Positions 1 to 9,113 of a stretch of 64,000 nucleotides of DNA are shown here, piece by piece. Positions within the stretch are counted from its first letter, which is position 1, and each line of letters opens with the position of its first letter. Source of the DNA: Deltaproteobacteria bacterium (GTDB taxonomy: Bacteria; Desulfobacterota; Dissulfuribacteria; Dissulfuribacterales; QOAL01). The translations under genes and the position numbers were made by a program. The DNA lies in assembly GCA_026986785.1 (NCBI GenBank), contig JALSNW010000014.1:1-64000 (forward strand). The letters are read 5' to 3'. The notes under the pieces are model-generated. The model was not told the DNA's origin. It ran no database searches and saw nothing but the letters and a program-made list of their open reading frames with translations.

Positions 1-128
1 CAGGGGACAACGTGAAGATAAAGGCAGAGTTGATCCAGCCCATCGCCATGGAAGAAGGTCTCAGGTTTGCCATAAGGGAAGGCGGCCGTACAGTGGGGGC
101 CGGTGTCGTAAGTAAGATTATAGAATAA
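1..128 (+). CDS. tuf: Elongation factor Tu, C-terminal end (partial)
   Basis: The window opens inside this gene; codons begin at base 3 and the last 41 residues plus the TAA stop are visible. They match the end of EF-Tu domain III, including the motifs [20 protein letters not shown] and a terminal KIIE. EF-Tu delivers aminoacyl-tRNA to the ribosome as a GTPase; its GTPase domain lies outside the window. Position directly upstream of rpsJ is the classic str/S10 arrangement and suggests cotranscription with the ribosomal genes that follow. Confidence 0.96.
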   Translation, partial: GDNVKIKAELIQPIAMEEGLRFAIREGGRTVGAGVVSKIIE

Positions 129-152
129 GTTTCAAAGAGGGGTGCTAACGGG

Positions 153-467
153 ATGATGGTCCCTACACAGAGAATACGAATACGCCTAAAGGCCTATGAT
201 CATAAACAGCTTGACAGGTCTCTCAGCGAGATCGTGGATACGGCAAGGAGGACTGGGGCAAGGATCGCTGGCCCCATCCCACTGCCCACCAAAATCAGCC
301 GCTATACTGTTCTCAGGTCTCCACATATTGACAAGAAGTCCAGGGAACAATTTGAGGTGCGTACGCACAAGAGGCTTGTTGATATACTTGAACCTACTCA
401 GCAGACTATTGATGCCCTCATGAAACTCGAACTGTCTGCTGGTGTGGATGTAGAAATAAAATTGTAG
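153..467 (+). CDS. rpsJ: 30S ribosomal protein S10
   Basis: Product of 104 residues, the normal S10 length, with the hallmark N-terminal [12 protein letters not shown] and the central [16 protein letters not shown] loop. S10 sits in the head of the small subunit and in many bacteria also binds NusB in antitermination. Two adjacent ATG codons (153 and 156) are possible starts after a GAGGGG-type ribosome binding site near 137-141; the second would remove only one methionine. First complete gene of the S10 cluster. Confidence 0.98.
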   Translation: MMVPTQRIRIRLKAYDHKQLDRSLSEIVDTARRTGARIAGPIPLPTKISRYTVLRSPHIDKKSREQFEVRTHKRLVDILEPTQQTIDALMKLELSAGVDVEIKL

Positions 468-483
468 ACGGGGACTATAGAAG

Positions 484-1113
484 ATGGGTAGCGTCAAGGC
501 CCTTATGGGTAAAAAGCTGGGTATGACCCGGGTGTTTTCAGAAGACGGCAGATCCTTGCCTGTGACAGTACTTGAAGTTGGCCCATGTGTGGTGCTCCAA
601 AAGAAGACCTTGGAAAAAGAAGGTTACAATGCCCTCCAGATAGGGTTTGAGAAACGGCCATTGAAAAGGTTCAACAAGCCCATGAGAGGTCACATAGAAA
701 AGGCTGGAGCAGATACAGGGTTTCGATATATCAGGGAAGTTCCTGTGGACAATCCTGAAGATTTTACTTTGGGGCAGGAGTTGTCTCTGCAAGACGTGGA
801 GCTCGGACAGCTCGTAGATATCGTAGGTATAACCAAGGGTAAGGGTTATGCAGGAACGGTAAAGCGCCATGGATTTTCCCGAGGTCCCATGGGGCACGGA
901 TCCAAGCATCATAGGGCTGTGGGTTCTACTGGTATGAGTGCCTATCCCTCCAAGGTGATAAAGGGTAAAAAGATGCCTGGTCGAATGGGGGGTAAAAGGG
1001 AAACTGTGAAAAATTCACTCATCATAGATGTCAGACCTGGAGAAAATCTCCTACTCGTTAGAGGTGGAGTAATAGGTGCTGTCAATCAGATGGTATTGAT
1101 ACATTTTAAATAA
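484..1113 (+). CDS. rplC: 50S ribosomal protein L3
   Basis: 209 residues, full length for bacterial L3, which helps nucleate 23S rRNA folding and reaches the peptidyl transferase centre. The N-terminus KALMGKKLGMTRVF and the loop KVIKGKKMPGRMGG are diagnostic. The loop reads GSTGMSAYPSKV, so the glutamine that PrmB methylates in E. coli L3 is not present at that site. It starts 16 bases after rpsJ and precedes rplD in the standard order. Confidence 0.98.
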   Translation: MGSVKALMGKKLGMTRVFSEDGRSLPVTVLEVGPCVVLQKKTLEKEGYNALQIGFEKRPLKRFNKPMRGHIEKAGADTGFRYIREVPVDNPEDFTLGQELSLQDVELGQLVDIVGITKGKGYAGTVKRHGFSRGPMGHGSKHHRAVGSTGMSAYPSKVIKGKKMPGRMGGKRETVKNSLIIDVRPGENLLLVRGGVIGAVNQMVLIHFK

Positions 1114-1136
1114 CAAGCAGGAGACAGGGCAAAATT

Positions 1137-1760
1137 ATGGCTACCCTGGCAATCTATAATTCAAAAAAGGAAAAGGTCGGCGACATTGATGTGGACGACT
1201 CTGTTTTTGGTGTCGAACCCAAGGTGGGGTTGCTCCACGAGGTTGTAAAGTGGCAAATGGCCAAAAGGAGAGCAGGAACGGCTTCCACCAAAACCAGGGC
1301 AGAAGTCAGGGGTGGAGGCAGGAAACCCTGGAGGCAAAAAGGGACAGGACGTGCCCGAGTGGGTAGTATTCGTTCACCTCTTTGGAGAAAGGGTGGTACG
1401 GTTTTTGGGCCCAAACCCCGGGATTACAGCTACAATCTTCCTAAAAAGGTGCGGAAACTGGCCCTTAAGATGGCCTTGAGTGACAAGGTTGCCTCCAAGA
1501 GGTTGTATGTCTTGGATGATTTTGGTCTCGAGGAGATCAAGACCAAGGTGATGGCCTCGCTGTTGGATCTTTTCGATGTTGAAAAGGCAGTAATTGTTAC
1601 AGTGGACCGAGATAAGACCGTAGAGCTTTCCGCAAGGAATATTCCCGGTGTGAAGGTCCTGGCTCACGAAGGGCTCAATGTCTATGACCTCTTGAGACAT
1701 GAATACCTGATAATCCATGAATCAGCTGTCAAGGCCGTAGAAGAGAGGCTCAAGAGATGA
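1137..1760 (+). CDS. rplD: 50S ribosomal protein L4
   Basis: 207 residues with the long internal tunnel-lining loop of L4 (about residues 43-100: KTRAEVRGGGRKPWRQKGTG followed by ARVGSIRSPLWRKGG). L4 binds 23S rRNA early in assembly and its loop lines the exit tunnel; in gammaproteobacteria it also autoregulates the S10 operon, which cannot be judged here. Its stop overlaps the rplW start in an ATGA (1757-1760), indicating translational coupling. Confidence 0.98.
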   Translation: MATLAIYNSKKEKVGDIDVDDSVFGVEPKVGLLHEVVKWQMAKRRAGTASTKTRAEVRGGGRKPWRQKGTGRARVGSIRSPLWRKGGTVFGPKPRDYSYNLPKKVRKLALKMALSDKVASKRLYVLDDFGLEEIKTKVMASLLDLFDVEKAVIVTVDRDKTVELSARNIPGVKVLAHEGLNVYDLLRHEYLIIHESAVKAVEERLKR

Positions 1761-2047
1761 AAGATCTTTATTCCATAATCAAGTCACCAGTTATCACTGA
1801 GAAGGCTACACTCCACAATGAAGTTAACAATCAGATATTCCTGGAGGTGGACCCAAGGGCCAACAAAATAGAGATCAAGGCAGCGGTGGAAAAGCTTTTG
1901 AACAAAAAGGTCCTTGCAGTACAGACGCTCAACCGCAAGGGTAAAAAGAAGAGAAGTGGCCGCTTTGTGGGCAGGAGGCCCAATACAAAAAGGGCTATCG
2001 TCAGGTTGTATCCTGGTGAAAAATTTGATCTTTTTGAGGGAGCATAA
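1757..2047 (+). CDS. rplW: 50S ribosomal protein L23
   Basis: 96 residues, normal for L23, with the conserved start [14 protein letters not shown] and the basic segment [21 protein letters not shown]23 lies at the tunnel exit and docks trigger factor and the signal recognition particle. Both ends are coupled to the neighbours: four bases shared with rplD and a TAATG overlap (one base) with rplB. Confidence 0.98.
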   Translation: MKDLYSIIKSPVITEKATLHNEVNNQIFLEVDPRANKIEIKAAVEKLLNKKVLAVQTLNRKGKKKRSGRFVGRRPNTKRAIVRLYPGEKFDLFEGA

Positions 2048-2874
2048 TGCCTGTAAAAAAATATAAGCCAACATCACCTGGACGGCGCTTTATGAGTGTC
2101 CTCCACGATGAAGAATTGAGCAAAAAAGATCCGGAGAAGAGTCTTCTCAAGTCCCTCAGCAAGACTGGAGGGAGGAATGCCCGGGGCAGGATAACAGCCA
2201 GGCATAGAGGCGGTGGACATAAAAGGAAATATCGTATTATCGATTTCAAACGCAACAAACTTGGTATACAGGCCAAGGTTGCTGCTATTGAGTATGATCC
2301 TAATCGGAGTGCACGGATTGCACTTTTACACTATGCAGACGGGGAAAAACGGTATATACTTGCGCCCCTTGGGCTCAAGACCGGGGATATTGTGATCTCG
2401 GACGAGGTCACGGATGTGAAGCCTGGTAACAACATGCCCCTCAAGAATATCCCCTTGGGTACATTGCTTCATAATATCGAAATGAGGCCAGGCAAGGGGG
2501 GGCAAGTTGTCAGGAGCGCAGGTGGAGCAGCCCAGCTCATGGCAAAAGAGGGTAAGTATGCCCAGATAAGGCTTCCTTCTGGGGAGGTCAGGATGTTTCT
2601 CCAGGAGTGTAGGGCGACTATTGGCCAGGTGGGCAATCTGGAACACGAGAATGTCTCCATAGGTAAGGCCGGAAGGAGCCGTTGGCTTGGAAGGCGTCCA
2701 AGGGTTAGGGGTGTAGCCATGAACCCGGTGGATCATCCAATGGGTGGTGGTGAGGGCAAGTCCTCTGGTGGACGTCATCCTTGTAGTCCATGGGGGTGGC
2801 CAACCAAGGGCTATAGGACCAGGCGCAAGAAACCTAGCGATGCCTTTATCGTGCGCAGTAGACATAAGAAGTAA
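2047..2874 (+). CDS. rplB: 50S ribosomal protein L2
   Basis: 275 residues, full-length L2, which holds the subunits together and supports peptidyl transferase activity. The N-terminal [11 protein letters not shown], the GGGHKRKYR segment and the C-terminal [20 protein letters not shown] are all present. In the conserved functional loop the sequence is [12 protein letters not shown]: the first histidine is kept while the second, usually DHPHGGG, is methionine. The first half of the gene follows rplW with a one-base overlap. Confidence 0.98.
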   Translation: MPVKKYKPTSPGRRFMSVLHDEELSKKDPEKSLLKSLSKTGGRNARGRITARHRGGGHKRKYRIIDFKRNKLGIQAKVAAIEYDPNRSARIALLHYADGEKRYILAPLGLKTGDIVISDEVTDVKPGNNMPLKNIPLGTLLHNIEMRPGKGGQVVRSAGGAAQLMAKEGKYAQIRLPSGEVRMFLQECRATIGQVGNLEHENVSIGKAGRSRWLGRRPRVRGVAMNPVDHPMGGGEGKSSGGRHPCSPWGWPTKGYRTRRKKPSDAFIVRSRHKK

Positions 2875-2902
2875 TCGGCTGTAATCAAAGGAGAACAGGC
2901 TG

Positions 2903-3187
2903 GTGCCAAGATCAATAAAAAAAGGACCATTTGTAGACGAACATCTATTGAGGAAGGTCAGGAGGGCCATTGATACCAATGACCGGAAGGTGATCAAGAC
3001 ATGGTCAAGGCGGTCAATGATTATCCCTGAAATGGTGGGCTTAACTTTCGCTGTTCATAATGGTAGAAAGTTCATCCCTGTATTTGTGACAGAGAACATG
3101 GTCGGACACAAATTGGGAGAGTTTGCACCGACTCGTACATTTTATGGCCATGCAGCTGACAAGAAATCCAAGGTAAAGAAGAAATAG
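2903..3187 (+). CDS. rpsS: 30S ribosomal protein S19
   Basis: 94 residues beginning [15 protein letters not shown] and containing the typical [21 protein letters not shown]19 forms the head of the small subunit with S13 and contacts the A-site tRNA region. The start is GTG at 2903, supported by an AAGGAG box at 2888-2893 and by the family N-terminus; no ATG lies nearby in frame. Confidence 0.97.
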   Translation: MPRSIKKGPFVDEHLLRKVRRAIDTNDRKVIKTWSRRSMIIPEMVGLTFAVHNGRKFIPVFVTENMVGHKLGEFAPTRTFYGHAADKKSKVKKK

Positions 3188-3198
3188 GAAGGTTGATC

Positions 3199-3531
3199 AT
3201 GGAGGCCAAAGCAGTAGCCAAGTTCAGACGGATATCGCCGCAAAAGGCGAGGCTCGTGGCGGATCTCATCAGAAATAAGCCTGTTGATGAGGCCATGCAG
3301 ATTGTCAGCCTTTCACCCAAAAAAGGTGCAAGGATAATAAAAAAGGTATTGGAATCAGCCCTGGCCAATGCATCTGAGAATATGAATCTTGATCTGGACA
3401 GTCTTTATGTCAAGGAGATTTATGTAGATCAGGGGCCACAGCTCAAACGCTGGCATCCCAGGGCGATGGGTAGAGCCTATGGCATACGCCATAAATTGTC
3501 ACATATAACCATAGTGCTTGATGAATTTTAG
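3199..3531 (+). CDS. rplV: 50S ribosomal protein L22
   Basis: 110 residues from the ATG at 3199; an in-frame TTG at 3193 would add two residues, but the AGGAAGG box at 3187-3192 fits the ATG better. The motifs [20 protein letters not shown] and [20 protein letters not shown] identify L22, whose beta-hairpin narrows the exit tunnel. It lies between rpsS and rpsC as in the S10 operon. Confidence 0.97.
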   Translation: MEAKAVAKFRRISPQKARLVADLIRNKPVDEAMQIVSLSPKKGARIIKKVLESALANASENMNLDLDSLYVKEIYVDQGPQLKRWHPRAMGRAYGIRHKLSHITIVLDEF

Positions 3532-3554
3532 ACAGCTTATTTGGGGAGGCGATT

Positions 3555-4214
3555 TTGGGTCAGAAAGTTAATCCAATAGGACTTAGATTGAAGATTACCC
3601 GGACATGGGATTCTAAATGGTTTGCCAACAAGGAATATCCCAAATACGTGCAAGAGGATCATAAGGTTCGCAAGCACGTTAAAAAACGCATGTACCATGC
3701 GGGGATTTCAAAGATAGAGATAGAGAGGGCTGCCAACAGACTCCGGGTGAGGATTCATACAGCTCGGCCTGGAATCGTCATTGGAAAGAAGGGGGTAGAG
3801 ATAGAGTCCCTCAAGAAGTCCTTGGAACAGCTTACCAAGTCCCCTGTGCTTATAGATATTACAGAGGTCAGGAGGCCTGAACTCGACGCCCAGTTGGTTG
3901 CTGAGAATGTTGCTGCCCAGCTGGAAAGAAGGGTTTCCTTCCGCAGGGCGATGAAGCGTGCAGTAGGGATGGCACTTAAATTTGGGGCCCAGGGCATAAG
4001 GATAGCCTGCTCTGGACGCCTTGGTGGTGCTGAGATGGCCAGAAGAGAGTGGTATCTCGAGGGCAGAGTGCCTCTTCATACTCTAAGGGCAGATATAGAT
4101 TACGGATTTGCACAGGCCCTGACTACCTATGGTGTTATTGGTGTAAAGGTTTGGATCTTTAAAGGAGAAGTTTTGCCAGACAAGGATTCAGAGCTTCTTT
4201 CCATAGATATTTAA
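3555..4214 (+). CDS. rpsC: 30S ribosomal protein S3
   Basis: 219 residues. The start is TTG at 3555 (encoding the family N-terminus [12 protein letters not shown]), preceded by GGGGAGG at 3543-3549. A KH RNA-binding domain is visible around [18 protein letters not shown], and the C-terminal domain carries [21 protein letters not shown]3 lines the mRNA entry tunnel and contributes to helicase activity with S4 and S5. Confidence 0.97.
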   Translation: MGQKVNPIGLRLKITRTWDSKWFANKEYPKYVQEDHKVRKHVKKRMYHAGISKIEIERAANRLRVRIHTARPGIVIGKKGVEIESLKKSLEQLTKSPVLIDITEVRRPELDAQLVAENVAAQLERRVSFRRAMKRAVGMALKFGAQGIRIACSGRLGGAEMARREWYLEGRVPLHTLRADIDYGFAQALTTYGVIGVKVWIFKGEVLPDKDSELLSIDI

Positions 4215-4237
4215 AAGACTTGAGCAGGTAGAAAGAA

Positions 4238-4654
4238 ATGTTAGCTCCTAAGAAAGTAAAATACCGCAAACGTCAAAAAGGAAGGATCAAAGGCGTAGCG
4301 CAGCGCGGCAACACCCTCAATTTTGGTGATTATGGGTTGAAGGCCTTGGGTAAGGGCAGGATCACGGCCCAGCAAATAGAAGCGGCTCGTATAGCCATCA
4401 CCAGACATGTCAAGAGGAAGGGCAAGATATGGATCAGGATTTTTCCTGATAAACCCATCACCAAGAAACCTGCAGAGACCCGCATGGGAAAAGGTAAGGG
4501 TGGAGTAGAGTATTGGGTGGCACCAGTCAAGCCGGGACGAATTCTGTATGAGATGGAAGGCGTTGATGAAAAGGCAGCACTGGAGGCCCTTAGGTTGGCT
4601 TCTCATAAGTTGCCTATCCCAACCAAGATTGTTTGCAGGAGTCCAGGCGTATGA
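4238..4654 (+). CDS. rplP: 50S ribosomal protein L16
   Basis: 138 residues, the usual L16 length, starting [16 protein letters not shown] and containing the loop [13 protein letters not shown]16 organises the A-site side of the peptidyl transferase centre. The stop overlaps the following rpmC start as ATGA (4651-4654). Confidence 0.98.
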   Translation: MLAPKKVKYRKRQKGRIKGVAQRGNTLNFGDYGLKALGKGRITAQQIEAARIAITRHVKRKGKIWIRIFPDKPITKKPAETRMGKGKGGVEYWVAPVKPGRILYEMEGVDEKAALEALRLASHKLPIPTKIVCRSPGV

Positions 4655-4857
4655 AGACTGTAGAAAAATTGAGAGATCTTAGCATACATGAACTGCATGA
4701 GAAGGATATAGAGCTGAGAAAGGAGTTGTTCAACCTCAGATTTCAGCATGCGAGCCACCAATTGGAAAATACAGCCAGGCTCAGGTTGGTGCGTCGTGAT
4801 ATTGCTCGTGTAAAGACAATCATAAAAGAAAAGAAGATGCAGGGTGCTGAGGATTGA
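4651..4857 (+). CDS. rpmC: 50S ribosomal protein L29
   Basis: 68 residues from the ATG at 4651 ([11 protein letters not shown]), chosen over an upstream in-frame ATG at 4633 because it gives normal L29 length and an ATGA overlap with rplP. The segment [20 protein letters not shown] and ending [11 protein letters not shown] are typical. L29 lies next to L23 at the tunnel exit. Confidence 0.97.
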   Translation: MKTVEKLRDLSIHELHEKDIELRKELFNLRFQHASHQLENTARLRLVRRDIARVKTIIKEKKMQGAED

Positions 4858-4858
4858 T

Positions 4859-5119
4859 ATGGAAACAGCTAAGGGATTACGAAGGACACTGACTGGAGTG
4901 GTGTCCAGCGATAAAAATGATAAGACAGTCACTGTAGTTGTATTTAGGAGATTCAGACATCCCATCTATGGCAAGTTCGTGCAGAAGAGAAAAAAATACA
5001 TGGCTCACGATCCCAAGAATGAGTGCCGGGTAGGGGATACCATTACCATAGAGGAACACCGGCCTCTCAGCAGAAGGAAGCGCTGGATTGTAAAAGAGAT
5101 CGTGGAGAGAGCCGTCTAA
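4859..5119 (+). CDS. rpsQ: 30S ribosomal protein S17
   Basis: 86 residues from ATG 4859 ([15 protein letters not shown]), one base after the rpmC stop; an in-frame ATG at 4844 lies inside rpmC and would add five non-conserved residues. S17 features [30 protein letters not shown] and [10 protein letters not shown]-like [10 protein letters not shown] are seen. S17 is a primary 16S rRNA binder of the OB-fold type. Confidence 0.97.
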   Translation: METAKGLRRTLTGVVSSDKNDKTVTVVVFRRFRHPIYGKFVQKRKKYMAHDPKNECRVGDTITIEEHRPLSRRKRWIVKEIVERAV

Positions 5120-5141
5120 ATAAAGTTTGAGGTATTGATCA

Positions 5142-5510
5142 ATGATCCAGCAGGAAACCAAACTAAATGTTGCTGATAATTCAGGTGCTAAAAAGGTCTT
5201 GTGTATCAGGGTCCTTGGAGGGACCAGGCGACGTTATGCTAAAGTGGGAGACACCATAGTGGTTACGGTCAAGGAGGCCATTCCAAATTCCAAGGTGAAG
5301 AAGGGGGATGTTACCAGGGCTGTGGTGGTGAGGACCAAGAAGGAGATACCCAGGCCAGACGGGTCCCTGATTCGCTTTGATGAAAATGCGGCAGTGCTTA
5401 TCAATCAGTATGGTGAACCTGTGGGCACTCGAATTTTTGGACCTGTTGCAAGAGAGTTGAGGGCCAAGAGATACATGAAGATAGTATCCTTGGCACCTGA
5501 GGTCCTTTAG
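5142..5510 (+). CDS. rplN: 50S ribosomal protein L14
   Basis: 122 residues, exact family length, beginning [19 protein letters not shown] and ending with [21 protein letters not shown]14 forms intersubunit bridges and is the docking point of the silencing factor RsfS. First gene of the spc-type section here, 22 bases after rpsQ. Confidence 0.98.
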   Translation: MIQQETKLNVADNSGAKKVLCIRVLGGTRRRYAKVGDTIVVTVKEAIPNSKVKKGDVTRAVVVRTKKEIPRPDGSLIRFDENAAVLINQYGEPVGTRIFGPVARELRAKRYMKIVSLAPEVL

Positions 5511-5531
5511 GATATCGGAGTTATACCGGAA

Positions 5532-5867
5532 ATGAAGACGATTAAGACGTATCTAAAGAAAAATGACCGGGTAATGGTCATGGCGGGCAGAGACCGGGGA
5601 AAAGTCGGAAAGATCAAACTCTTGTTACCCAATAAGTATCGCGCCATAGTAGAGGGTGCCCAGATGGTCAAGAGGCATATGAAACCCGGGCCCCAGTCTT
5701 CCGGTGGAATAATAGAGAAAGAGGCTTCCATACATATCTCCAATCTCCAGCTGATCTGTCCCAAGTGCACAGATCCAGTCAGGATCTCAAAAAAGGTCCT
5801 GGAGGATGGAACCAAGGTCAGGATTTGTAAGAAATGCGGGGAAGTCATTCCAACCGAGAGTAAGTAG
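5532..5867 (+). CDS. rplX: 50S ribosomal protein L24, zinc-ribbon form
   Basis: 111 residues. The N-terminal KOW region (KKNDRVMVMAGRDRGKVGKI) starts L24, an assembly initiator of the large subunit near the tunnel exit. The C-terminus carries two CxxC knuckles (Cys76/Cys79 and Cys99/Cys102, in LICPKC and ICKKCG) expected to bind zinc. This longer cysteine-containing form is common in Desulfobacterota and several other phyla and is absent from E. coli L24. Confidence 0.97.
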   Translation: MKTIKTYLKKNDRVMVMAGRDRGKVGKIKLLLPNKYRAIVEGAQMVKRHMKPGPQSSGGIIEKEASIHISNLQLICPKCTDPVRISKKVLEDGTKVRICKKCGEVIPTESK

Positions 5868-5888
5868 CCTTGGGGAGGCATATATCTG

Positions 5889-6428
5889 ATGTTGCAAGTT
5901 GATGAGAAATACCAAAAAGAAGCTGTTCCCAAGCTCATAGAAGAGTTTGGGTATAAGAATAAAATGCAGGTGCCCAAACTGGGGAAAGTGGTTTTGAATA
6001 TGGGCCTTGGCGAGGCTATACAGAATCCCAAGATACTTGATTCAGCTGTTGAGGAATTGGCCCAGATAGCTGGACAGAGGCCTGTCATTACAAGGGCTAG
6101 AAAATCTATAGCAGCCTTCAAGCTCCGGGCGGGCATGCCCATTGGGTGTATGGTCACACTCAGGGGCAGGCGTATGTATGATTTCCTCACCAAGCTTATC
6201 AATATCGCCATCCCTCGCATTCGAGATTTCAGGGGGATATCTCGTAAGGCATTCGACGGCAGGGGCAACTACAGTCTTGGTATCCGGGAACACATAATAT
6301 TTCCTGAGATCGACTATGATAAGATAGACAAAATAAAAGGTCTCAATGTCACCATAGTTACAACTGCCAAAACGGATAAGGAAGCCCTGGTGCTGTTGGA
6401 AGCCATAGGGATGCCATTCAGGAAGTAA
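5889..6428 (+). CDS. rplE: 50S ribosomal protein L5
   Basis: 179 residues, standard L5, with [19 protein letters not shown] and [21 protein letters not shown]5 binds 5S rRNA and contacts the P-site tRNA elbow. GGGGAGG at 5873-5879 serves as ribosome binding site. Followed immediately by the gene for the zinc form of S14. Confidence 0.98.
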   Translation: MLQVDEKYQKEAVPKLIEEFGYKNKMQVPKLGKVVLNMGLGEAIQNPKILDSAVEELAQIAGQRPVITRARKSIAAFKLRAGMPIGCMVTLRGRRMYDFLTKLINIAIPRIRDFRGISRKAFDGRGNYSLGIREHIIFPEIDYDKIDKIKGLNVTIVTTAKTDKEALVLLEAIGMPFRK

Positions 6429-6443
6429 TAACAGGAGGGAGAA

Positions 6444-6629
6444 TTGGCCAGAAAATCTTTAATGGAAAAGGCTAAAAGAGAACCCAAGTTCAAGGTGAGA
6501 CGTTACAATAGATGTCCTATTTGTGGTAGGCCGCGTGCCTTTCTGAGGAAATTTGGGCTATGCAGGATATGTTTTAGGAATATGGCCTCTCATGGTCTTC
6601 TTCCAGGTGTTACAAAATCCAGTTGGTAA
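6444..6629 (+). CDS. rpsZ: 30S ribosomal protein S14, zinc-binding type Z
   Basis: 61 residues starting at TTG 6444, with GGAGGGAG directly upstream (6432-6439). Four cysteines at 24, 27, 40 and 43 (RCPICG and LCRICF) form the zinc knuckle that defines the short C+ S14 type. S14 is a late-binding protein of the small-subunit head. Position between rplE and rpsH is standard. Confidence 0.97.
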   Translation: MARKSLMEKAKREPKFKVRRYNRCPICGRPRAFLRKFGLCRICFRNMASHGLLPGVTKSSW

Positions 6630-6653
6630 TTTAAGAAGAAAAGGTACTTTGTT

Positions 6654-7049
6654 ATGTCAATGACAGATCCCATAGCAGATATGCTGACGAGAATCAGAAA
6701 TGCAGTCAGGGCAGGTCACGAAAAGGTCGATATCCCGGCTTCGAAACTCAAGTTGAATATTGCCAATCTTCTCAAGGAAGAAGGTTTTATTAATAGCCAT
6801 AGGCTTATCAAGGACGGCAAGCAGGGTATCATCAGGATTACATTGAGGTATCACAAGGGTACGCCTGTCCTTACGGATCTGCAGAGAATCAGCAGGCCTG
6901 GCAGAAGGATTTATGCAGACAAGGATGAATTGCCAGTCATTAGAGGCGGGCTTGGAGTGGCTATAATTTCTACCTCAAAGGGAGTTATGACAGATTCTAC
7001 TGCCAAAGCGCAGGGCATCGGCGGCGAGGTCGTATGTGCTGTTTGGTAA
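6654..7049 (+). CDS. rpsH: 30S ribosomal protein S8
   Basis: 131 residues with the start [15 protein letters not shown] and the C-terminal [20 protein letters not shown] characteristic of S8, a primary 16S rRNA binder. An ATG at 6660 would remove two residues (MSMTDP versus MTDP). In E. coli S8 represses the spc operon by binding near rplE; no clear copy of that site was recognised here. Confidence 0.98.
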   Translation: MSMTDPIADMLTRIRNAVRAGHEKVDIPASKLKLNIANLLKEEGFINSHRLIKDGKQGIIRITLRYHKGTPVLTDLQRISRPGRRIYADKDELPVIRGGLGVAIISTSKGVMTDSTAKAQGIGGEVVCAVW

Positions 7050-7063
7050 TCTGGAGATAAGTT

Positions 7064-7609
7064 ATGTCTCGAATAGGAAAGTTACCCATTAAGGTCCCAA
7101 GTGGTGTAAAGATAGAGATCAAGGGACAAAATATCACGGTCCAGGGGCCGAAAGGTAAATTGACAAGGGCAATAAACCCCAAGGTCAGCTTGGAATTAGA
7201 CGGTGATACACTTCATGTGAAGCGTAGCGATGATTCAAGGCCAGTGCGTGCCCTACACGGCCTCACAAGGGCCTTGGTTGCCAACATGGTCGAAGGTGTG
7301 AGCAACGGTTTCAAGAAGGAGTTGATAGTGACAGGTGTCGGCTACAAGGTGGAAGAAAAGGGACGACAACTGGTCCTTCACCTTGGCTTTTCCCATCCTG
7401 TAGAGTTTCCTCTTCCAGAAGGAATAACGGCAAAGGTGGAGAGGCAAAAAGAGATCAGTATAGTCTTAGAGGGCTATGATAAGGAAACCTTAGGTCTTAC
7501 TGCTGCCAGGATAAGGTCCTTTAGGCCTCCTGAGCCTTATAAGGGCAAGGGGATTCGTTATGTAGATGAGGTGATAATACGGAAAGCAGGTAAGGCTGCA
7601 GCAAAGTAG
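7064..7609 (+). CDS. rplF: 50S ribosomal protein L6
   Basis: 181 residues, beginning MSRIGKLPIKVPSGVK and ending with the conserved IRSFRPPEPYKGKGIRYVDE. L6 sits near the sarcin-ricin loop and supports factor binding. It follows rpsH by 14 bases and precedes rplR as in other spc operons. Confidence 0.98.
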   Translation: MSRIGKLPIKVPSGVKIEIKGQNITVQGPKGKLTRAINPKVSLELDGDTLHVKRSDDSRPVRALHGLTRALVANMVEGVSNGFKKELIVTGVGYKVEEKGRQLVLHLGFSHPVEFPLPEGITAKVERQKEISIVLEGYDKETLGLTAARIRSFRPPEPYKGKGIRYVDEVIIRKAGKAAAK

Positions 7610-7628
7610 ATAATCGGGTATTTGAGAT

Positions 7629-7997
7629 ATGGGAAAAACTAATCCAAGGCAAAAGGCTCGGTTCAGGCGCAAGCTACGTATCCGCAAGAAGGTATTTGGA
7701 ACCAAGGAGCGTCCGCGCCTGTCAGTGTTCAGGAGCAATCGTTATATAGTGGCCCAAATCATAGATGATGAACAGGGCATGACTATCGTTGCTGCCTCAT
7801 CCATGGCTTCCGATCTGAAGGATAAGACTGTAGAAGGCGGGAAAACCGCTGCTGCCAAGGAGGTAGGCAAGTTGATAGCTGCCCGGGCGAGGGAGAAAGG
7901 TATAGAGCAAGTCGTTTTCGATAGAGGAGGCTATCTATATCACGGTAGGGTAAAGGCCTTGGCTGAAGGGGCCAGGGAAGGCGGGCTGGTCTTTTAA
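7629..7997 (+). CDS. rplR: 50S ribosomal protein L18
   Basis: 122 residues with the L18 signatures [20 protein letters not shown] and [21 protein letters not shown]18 binds 5S rRNA together with L5 and attaches it to the large subunit. The start ATG at 7629 is the only one that gives the family N-terminus. Confidence 0.98.
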   Translation: MGKTNPRQKARFRRKLRIRKKVFGTKERPRLSVFRSNRYIVAQIIDDEQGMTIVAASSMASDLKDKTVEGGKTAAAKEVGKLIAARAREKGIEQVVFDRGGYLYHGRVKALAEGAREGGLVF

Positions 7998-8032
7998 CCA
8001 GCTACTCTTTTTGAGTCGATTTTATAAGGGGT

Positions 8033-8560
8033 TTGAGTTTGCAAGCATATAACGAACAAAAAGATCTGGAACTGATTGAAAAAATAGTTTTCATCAACCG
8101 TGTTGCCAAAGTGGTAAAGGGAGGAAGACGGTTTTCTTTCAGCGCCTTGGCAGTTGTAGGCGATGGCAAGGGTGGCGTCGGTTTCGCCATGGGAAAGGCA
8201 AAAGAAGTACCTGATGCCCTTAGAAAGGCCACTGAGAAGGCTAGGAAAGCAATGGTTACCATACCCATGGTAGGTACAACCATACCCCATGAGATAATAG
8301 GCCATTTTGGTGCTGGTAGGGTTCTTTTGAAACCTGCGCCTCCAGGTACAGGTGTTATCGCTGGTGCCGTGGTCAGGGCAATCATGGAGGCTGCCGGGAT
8401 TCATGACGTGCTTACAAAATGTATTGGCAGTAATAATCCCCATAATGTTATACGCGCCACATTCAATGGTCTGAATGAGATAAAAGATTCTGTGGCCAGG
8501 GCAAAACTCAGAGGAAAATCCATCGATACCTTGAGAAAAGATGTGGGATCGCAAAGATAG
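8033..8560 (+). CDS. rpsE: 30S ribosomal protein S5
   Basis: 175 residues; the start is TTG at 8033 with AAGGGG at 8026-8031. The double-stranded RNA-binding motif ([18 protein letters not shown]-like region) and the C-terminal [16 protein letters not shown]-type loop ([17 protein letters not shown]) are present. S5 helps control decoding accuracy and mRNA unwinding. Normally rpmD follows; here the next gene is rplO after 67 bases. Confidence 0.97.
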   Translation: MSLQAYNEQKDLELIEKIVFINRVAKVVKGGRRFSFSALAVVGDGKGGVGFAMGKAKEVPDALRKATEKARKAMVTIPMVGTTIPHEIIGHFGAGRVLLKPAPPGTGVIAGAVVRAIMEAAGIHDVLTKCIGSNNPHNVIRATFNGLNEIKDSVARAKLRGKSIDTLRKDVGSQR

Positions 8561-8627
8561 GGTTCTGGCTGGGTGTTAGATCGAGAAGTTACAAGATAGT
8601 ACCAGCTTGTGGTTAGTGGAGAACTAA

Positions 8628-9074
8628 ATGATTACGTTAGATTCATTGGTGCCTTTCGAGGGTGCTAAGAAGAAAAAAAAGAGAATAGGTCGGGGGCCTG
8701 GCAGTGGGCACGGTAAGACAGCTTGCCGAGGGTCCAAGGGGCAGAAATCGCGCTCAGGGGCCTCGATACCTGCTGGCTTTCAGGGTGGTCAAATGCCTAT
8801 ATATAGGCAGCTTCCCAAACGCGGCTTTAAGAATCCCTTCAGAAAGCATTATGGCGTGCTCAATGTATCTACATTGAATGCAATTGACTATGAAGGTACC
8901 ATAGATATAGGATTTTTACAGGGCAAAGGACTCATCAGGAAGAGAGACAGATTCGTAAAGGTCCTGGGTGATGGAGACATCACGCGGGCAGTGAAGATCA
9001 GGGTTCATGCTGTAAGCCGCACAGCCAGGGAAAAGATTGAAAAGGCCGGTGGCAGCATAGAGATTATTGATTAG
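8628..9074 (+). CDS. rplO: 50S ribosomal protein L15
   Basis: 148 residues, with the glycine-rich KKKKRIGRGPGSGHGKTACR start and GFQGGQMPIYRQLPKRGF. L15 is a late assembly protein of the large subunit. The preceding 67-base spacer is too short to hold rpmD, and no L30-like peptide can be read in it. Confidence 0.98.
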   Translation: MITLDSLVPFEGAKKKKKRIGRGPGSGHGKTACRGSKGQKSRSGASIPAGFQGGQMPIYRQLPKRGFKNPFRKHYGVLNVSTLNAIDYEGTIDIGFLQGKGLIRKRDRFVKVLGDGDITRAVKIRVHAVSRTAREKIEKAGGSIEIID

Positions 9075-9113
9075 CAATATCCTATTGCTGTCTTGATAAT
9101 CAGGAGATCATAA

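Noticed and set aside
538-912. Long open frames antisense to ribosomal and other genes (this and many similar ones)
   Set aside because: They mirror the codon structure of well-identified genes on the other strand and show no family features of their own.
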